Source: Cenococcum geophilum 1.58
Lineage: Eukaryota > Ascomycota > Dothideomycetes > Gloniales > Gloniaceae
DNA: 64,000 bases
Reading direction: 5' to 3'
Assembly: GCA_001692895.1 (NCBI GenBank)
Contig: KV748224.1
Coordinates: forward strand, 1,240,001-1,304,000
The translations under genes were made by a program, and so were the position numbers. The notes under the pieces are model-generated. The model saw nothing but the letters and a program-made list of their open reading frames with translations, was not told where the DNA came from and did no database searches. Shown one piece after another: positions 58,901-64,000 of this stretch. Numbering within the stretch: position 1 is the first letter of the stretch; every line of letters begins with the position of its first letter.

Positions 58901-61791
58901 TGTCTTTAATATACTATAGATACGTATTCTTTGGGCATTCCTACTACTGTTATCCATCTAGGCATTTTTCCGTAAGGAATCTTCCTAGCTAAAGTGTTAA
59001 GTCTCCTAACTTTTGAACTTCTACTAGGTGCCAACTATACATATACTTAGTATTTCTATATTTTGCCTCTTCTAATAACTAATATATCCTTACTGGATAT
59101 TTTCGGTTCTTATCTTTTAGTGTCCTATATATGTTATATATATTATCCACGTATACAATCTACGCTAATATATAATATGCTAGGTGTCTTAGGTCAACTC
59201 TTAGCTTGTTTTCGCCTTTAAGTTTAAACCTTTCCCGTGTTGATCTAAGCGTTGTGACTTTGTTCGTAGGTACTAAGATACGCCTTTCGCTTCTTTAGTC
59301 CTCTAAGCACTCTTCTAGATCCTTTAATGTTATAATTAAGGCTCCTTTAATGTGATTTATGGCCTTTTCTGTAATTGGGTGGTCCTGGACAACTTTTTTA
59401 TCCAACTATATATAGAAATCTTCCTATTTATTATTGCGCCTTTGCCTATACTACTTTTAGTACAGCTGCTAGAGTATATACGGCTTATTTATAAGGAAGT
59501 ATCTTCTTATTACTGCATTGTGATAGCCCTTAGTATGTCGTTCTTTAAACCTAGTTAGAATCCCTAGATCCTCTTCTTATTCTAGTTTAATAAGCCACTT
59601 AGCTCTTAGTATGCCTACTCTAGGCCTATTAGTGATTTTTCGTACTAGCGCTCTGTCCCTTATATATCCTAATATACTAGATCTCTTATCTAGTTTCTAT
59701 TCTTGCTATAAGGTAATTCTTACTCTAAACTCCTCTATAGTTTCTTTCTTTTTGCGTTTTATAAGTAGATCCTTAAAGTCTCCTTACTTCTTAATCTTGG
59801 TATTAACTTTTCAATCTTTAGGCCGAATACTGTGTTCCCCTAGTAAGTCCTCTAGGTCTATATATCTGTCTTCTAATCTAGTTGCTATTTACGCTACAAA
59901 TTCTCTAATCTTATTAATAGTCCTTATTCGTGTCTTAAAGTCTTAGTTCTATAGGATTCTTAATTTTAAGCTTGCTTCTAACTTAAGCTTTACTCTTGCC
60001 TTAGTTTAACTAGGCTTACTTAGTGTTCTTATCTCATCTTAAGAGTTTTAAATCTCACTTATCTTATCTTGAGAATCTTATGCCTATAGGAAACTTTATC
60101 CCGAGCTTATTTATATATCTTTAAACTAAGCTACTACTCTGCTCTATTGGTTCCTGTCTGTTATAGGTCCTTAAGCTTACCTTATCTCTTCTTAAGAATC
60201 TTAGTTATCTCGCATCTCTTCTTGAGAATCTTAAGCCTTTGGCCTTTTGCCTTTATTAAGTGATAAAGTAGCACTAGTAGTCATCTGCTTGCTTGGTCTG
60301 TATAAGATACTCTTCCTTTTATCTTATAAAGCGATAGATATTATATCTAGTAGGGTCTTAATCCCTACTAATGTTCCCTATTTTGTAGTGGAATTATCCT
60401 TTACTTCTAGTATAATATTTCTAAGGTCTGCTCGCTCCTAGTAAGCGGCCCTTATTGCCTTATTGTTATAAAATATTTCGCCTTTATCGAACTTATTATC
60501 CTTAATGTCCGGTTTATAAACTAGTTTGTTAGTTCCTCTATACTCTATAGATTTTGGCTCTTATAGCCAATAGCTTGCGCTATACTTAGCGTTCTTATAA
60601 ACTTAGTATACGTTATTATAATAAAACGCGAAACTTCTAATTAAACACTCTTTTATTCCTTATAGCATATTATTATCCCTCTATATATATATATTGTCTG
60701 CTAGTCTAGTTCCCTTTATTATATAGTAACTCTAACTATCTTTATAATCCCTTATAAAGTAACCTTATTTCCCGCAATTTATATAAGCTCCGTCTTTAAA
60801 CTATTAACTTTATTATAGAGTCCGCCTAAACATCTTCTACTACTAAGATCCCTAGTTTGGCCTCTGCTTCTTAGTCCTATAATCACTAGATCCTTAACCT
60901 TTAGGTTTTTATAGTTTCTTACTCTATCTCTTATAGGCTTCTTTAGTACTACTTAGGTCTATTAGCTCCGCGCCATACTATAGTTTTTAACTTAGCTTTA
61001 GTTATTGCGTACTTTACGCCTTATATAACTATAGAACTCTATCCTAGCCTCTTTTAGCCTGCTCCCTTTAGTAGATCTAATTATTAATCTTAATTGCTTA
61101 ATCTATTAAATCCTATAGGGTTTCCGTATCTTCCATTAGGATAATTACGTCCTAGACTTTAGCCTTAAGTCCTTGTTTATACTATGCTATAAGCGCCTTA
61201 TTATTCCACTTAACTTACATCACTAACGTCTAAAATTGCGTTATATACTTAATTGCTAAGGTTTATTACGTAATATCTTAGAGTTTTTTTTCTACCGTAG
61301 TTATTGCCTCTAGGTCTCTAAATATTTGTATAAGTTATTCCACAAATATATTCTAGCTTAAGAATATAAACTATACCTCTTAGTTTATAGTTATTATTCC
61401 GTTTTACCTAGATTTCTATAAGGTAAGGCTTAAACTACTTAAGTGCTCTTCCTATTAGGAACAATCCTACGTATACTATTTAATCTATAGGTATTGCCAG
61501 CTTTACTCCCTTCTATACTACCTTAAAGTGCATCTGTATAAGGAATCCTTTAAGCTTTAATCTCTTTCCTAAGTATCTTTTAATTAATAGTAACTTAACC
61601 TTTACTACGCCTATCCCATTAATCCTATTTTCCAACGTCGCATTATTTTCTATTAACTAGTCGACTATCTCTTGTAGTTGTCCGACCGTTATAGGTTGCT
61701 ATAAGTTAGTGTCTACTATATTGGTGTCGTTACCTAACCTCGACGTAGTTGCCGCCGTTAATGGCGTTGTGGTGGCTGCTTTTAGTGGCAT
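58900..61791 (-). pseudogene. gag: E2 gag
   Basis: Starts at ATG (complement of 61789-61791): MPLKAATTTPLTAATTSRLG, compared with MPPKAATVMPLTAATT in E1. Gag core at about 61600-60850 and Cys/Trp-rich end near 58960, as in E1. Decayed by RIP-type stops. Confidence 0.8.
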
Positions 61792-61836
61792 ATTATCCGA
61801 CTTTCTATACTTGTTACTATAACTAGGTAGTGATTG

Positions 61837-62261
61837 TATAACGGAACCTTGTAGTAAGAACTATAATGGGTCCTATTATTAGGTTAAGTATATAGGTAAA
61901 GCAAGTTAAAGTTAACAACGTAATAATAACTGGTGGAGTGGTTGCCTAATAGATTAACTCTAATTATATTCTAAGAATTACTATAAGGAAGGAACTATCT
62001 AGGTAGGGACTAAGGGTCCTTAAATACACAACCGTACTCCTATAAAATCCTTCTTATACGTAATGTACGTGTGCTTTATCTACTCTATTACGGATTACGC
62101 AGATCCTATAGATTATACAGATCACCTTACGTAACCTTGGTTACTATTTCTCGTTATATAGTTCTACCGGCTCCATTCTAGACCGTGCCTAAATTAACCA
62201 ACTAGCTTCTTCTAACTCCTTTCCTAGTAGTTATAACATTGTACTTAAAGCGTCCGTAACA
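61837..62261 (-). repeat. E2 5' LTR
   Basis: 425 bp, TATAACGGAACC to TCCGTAACA, followed by the target duplication CTCCT. Confidence 0.95.
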
Positions 62262-62266
62262 CTCCT

Positions 62267-63003
62267 AGTAGGTCTACGCCTATTAGGGAGGTTTTTAGTT
62301 TAGGGCTTAGAGATTTAATAAGGCTGTTAATTAGTGCGGAGTCGTTCTAGCCTGTTTCCCTTGCGTAATGGTTAAATTCGGAGAAGTATACTGGGAAACT
62401 TTTTGTTCCTTAAGCTATGTGGTTTATCTTTCTCTAGGCAGTAGCTTAGCGGTTTGGGTCACCGTACGAGGCTTTAAGAAGTACAACTAGGCTTTATACT
62501 AAGGTTGGCTAAAGAGGTTTAATAAGGTTAGCTACCTCTCCTCCTAGTTAACTTAGGGCGTAATAGAGTCGGTTAGCTTCGGTTAGGTAATGGTTAGCGT
62601 TACCAGTCAGCTTATTTTTTAGCTAGCTTAGGAATAATTAGAGCTTTTATTGTTTACTAGTAAATACCAAAGGGTTAGGTAACCGCTCGGATTATTATAA
62701 TATAGTAGTTAGTTTAGGGTGAATAGCTACTATAGGTTCGGGACTCGCGTTTCGCGTATTTATCTCTAAAGATAGTGTTCGGTCTTAGGGTTCTAGCGTA
62801 GGCATCTTAAGGGTATAGACTTCTTTTTAGAGGGCTTCTATTATTTTTTAATGCCGTGCTTCTTATTTAGCTTATTATTAAATTAGGGTAACTTATTATT
62901 GTTTAAGGGCCTCTATAAAGGACTTCTATATACTTACCATTTGTTTTTAGAGGATAGATATAATATTAGCGGCTGTCACAGGGGCTTTAGGTGCGTTTTC
63001 CAT
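62267..63003 (-). pseudogene. gag: E3 gag, N-terminal block
   Basis: Minus-strand gag from an intact ATG (complement of 63001-63003): MENAPKAPVTAANI. Then a coiled-coil-like start, SLEINTRNASPEPIVAIHPK, and the classical Retrotrans_gag order: ERLPNPLVFTSKQ, LSQLKNKLTGNANHYLTEAN, RLYYALS, EVANLIKPLQPT, LVVLLKASYGDPNR, PVYFSEFNHYARETG, ALINSLIKSLSPKLKTSLIG, VDLLG, ending at E2. One of the best-preserved gag relics in the window. Confidence 0.9.
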
Positions 63004-63038
63004 TTCGGGTAGTAGTATAAGTGGTTAACGCAACGTAG

Positions 63039-63378
63039 TATCACGGAGTAAGCATAAGTGGTAATAATATATAACGAAGTAGATATTATTAAGCTATATA
63101 TATAAACTGTATAATGAGGTTAAGACGTTACATAAAGAGAGAAGGTAGGAGATTGGGAAGAAAGGGCATATATCGTTAACTTGGTTGCTTAGTTAATACG
63201 TATATAGGGCAGAATAGGGTTTAGGTCGTAATCCTAGCAAAACTTGGCAGAATATAACAGAATGCCGTAGATTGCCGCTAGATTGCCGTTAGATTGCCAT
63301 TTTGCAGTTAGTCTCTAATTGCTAAGTTGGTGGAAATAGGTAGACATGTGCAAGGTATTATAGGGGTGTCCCGTAACA
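63039..63378 (-). repeat. E3 5' LTR
   Basis: 340 bp, TATCACGGAGTAAG (TGTCACGG in the other LTR) to CCCGTAACA. Contains tandem GATTGCC units at 63246-63307. Followed by CAGGC. Confidence 0.93.
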
Positions 63379-64000
63379 CAGGCTAATAAAAAGAAATTAG
63401 CTCGGCCTTTAAAAAACCTAAAGCCCTAATAGCGTATCTTTCTTAACTATAACTAAGGCCTAATATAGAGGGAGAAAAGAAACGTATTATAGTATATATT
63501 ATAATAGATACGCCCTAGGGCGAAGTCCGCCTATATACTTTATATAATAATAGGTACTAAATTAACCTTATTAATTAAGACGTCGTCTATAGATTTAACC
63601 TACCTATACACTACGCGCTATATTTACGTAAACCTATTACACATTTCCTTAATAGCAACTAGATAATAATCTAGGATACCCATAATCTAACAGTTACCAC
63701 TAGTGACTCCTAGGGTACCCCTTGCACTATTAGCCCGCAGACCTTTTAGAGCGGCTTATTTAATGGTTATAATATAGTTCTTAGATAGGATTAGCTCACA
63801 AAAGTAGATCTATTAATTAGCTTCTATTCTAGACAGTTTATCTAAAGTACTTTAAACCCTAGACGCCTCTAAATAGTTACCCTTACCGCTTTCCTAGCAG
63901 ATATTAAGGCTGGTAAAATAGTCTATTCGCTATAGCTAGAAGACTCCTTCTTTATACTAGTTATAAATATAATAGAGAACCTATTATTACTAGTAGCGAG
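63379..64000 (+). pseudogene. pol: E8 gag end and protease (continues outside window)
   Basis: Resumes the E8 frame after E3: ANKKKLARPLKNLKP. From about 63500 a retroviral-type aspartic protease region: GEVRLYTLYNNRY, INLINQDVVYRFNLPI, PITHFLNSN, SGLFNGYNIVLR, LTKVDLLISFYSRQF. The expected catalytic Asp-Thr/Ser-Gly is damaged (the LYNNR stretch). The FNGYNIVLR part matches the family's yDIILGxDWL hydrophobic segment. RT would follow beyond the window. Confidence 0.75.

Larger units (their letters stand above)
54286..62261 (-). mobile_element. E2: complete Ty3/gypsy element inserted in E3 gag
   Basis: 7976 bp, minus strand. LTRs 54286-54710 (3') and 61837-62261 (5'), each 425 bp, target duplication CTCCT at 54281-54285 and 62262-62266. 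Termini TATAACGGAACC (from TGTAACGG) and TCCGTAACA. The minus-strand sequence next to the 3' LTR is GAGGAAGGAGATGG, the polypurine tract. Same family and gene order as E1. It is visibly more TpA-rich than E1 at many shared sites. Confidence 0.96.
49499..63378 (-). mobile_element. E3: Ty3/gypsy element inserted in E8, itself split by E2
   Basis: 13,880 bp including E2; about 5.9 kb without E2 and its duplication. LTRs 49499-49828 (3') and 63039-63378 (5'). Target duplication TAGGC (49494-49498) and CAGGC (63379-63383) differ by one C-to-T in a CpA context, so RIP or later deamination happened after insertion. Minus orientation follows from the coding strand and from the C-run after the left LTR (a minus-strand polypurine tract). 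Its own gag continues on both sides of E2. Confidence 0.94.
42105..64000 (+). mobile_element. E8: Ty3/gypsy element hosting E7 and E3, right end outside window
   Basis: Plus-strand gypsy element related to E6. Its own sequence is present as three blocks: 42105-42993, 49183-49498 and 63379-64000, separated by E7 and E3 with their duplications. The gag frame runs through both junctions once inserts are removed: ...FR-stop-NFT at E7 and ...YYKEH-stop-K-stop-ANKKK at E3. It is the oldest layer of the right third of the window. Confidence 0.88.

Noticed and set aside
59611..59946. 111-codon plus-strand open stretch, the longest second-half ORF on that strand.
   Set aside because: Antisense to E2 gag, composed of Leu/Ile/Ser-rich low-information sequence; the corresponding interval in E1 is not open.

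Overview
The window reads as a transposon graveyard from a filamentous ascomycete (Pezizomycotina). I see no host gene, tRNA, rRNA or CRISPR array. Nearly every stretch is a decayed retroelement or DNA transposon. The decay looks like repeat-induced point mutation (RIP): TpA steps are very frequent, CpA/TpG are scarce, CpG is not specially depleted, and reading frames are broken almost only by TAG/TAA codons where CAG, CAA or TGG would be expected. Two copies of one element (E1, E2) differ almost only by C/T and G/A transitions. A gene-free, RIP-mutated block of this size fits an AT-rich isochore, pericentromere or centromere.

Layout, left to right. 1-7370: right part of a minus-strand Ty3/gypsy element (E1), its left end outside the window, inserted in a plus-strand gypsy element E4 (7371-13380). 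13381-13913: a Tad1-like LINE ORF1 fragment with an open zinc-knuckle region. 14226-17265 and 26151-about 27600: plus-strand gypsy element E5, split by the complete minus-strand gypsy element E6 (17266-26145, TSD GCTAG). About 27640-29501 and 35863-37570: a minus-strand Plavaka-type (CACTA-like) transposase, split by a complete Ty1/copia element (29507-35857, TSD CTATT). The copia element in turn carries a 512-bp hAT-type non-autonomous element (32080-32591, 8-bp TSD AGTATATA) with almost no RIP signature. About 37600-41860: poorly identified relics, a gypsy LTR remnant (39862-40055) and a 656-bp Tc1/mariner-type element with long inverted repeats (40560-41215, TA target). From about 41872 to the window end: gypsy element E8, interrupted by complete E7 (42994-49182, TSD AGAAC) and by E3 (49499-63378, TSD TAGGC/CAGGC), with E3 itself interrupted by complete E2 (54286-62261, TSD CTCCT).

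The insertion order can be read directly: E2 entered E3, which entered E8; E7 also entered E8; E6 entered E5; E1 entered E4; the hAT element entered copia, which entered Plavaka. At several junctions the host reading frame resumes exactly when the insert and one target duplication are removed in thought.

The most unusual signals are antisense reading frames between pol and the 3' LTR in two different gypsy families (E1/E2 and E6), a 43-bp hairpin-containing 3' motif shared by two otherwise different gypsy elements (E4, E7), a short TTGCCG/GATTGCC-type repeated motif in several unrelated element ends, and the hAT-type insertion that escaped RIP. All coordinates come from reading by eye; domain borders inside pseudogenes are approximate, while LTR and TSD borders are exact unless marked otherwise.
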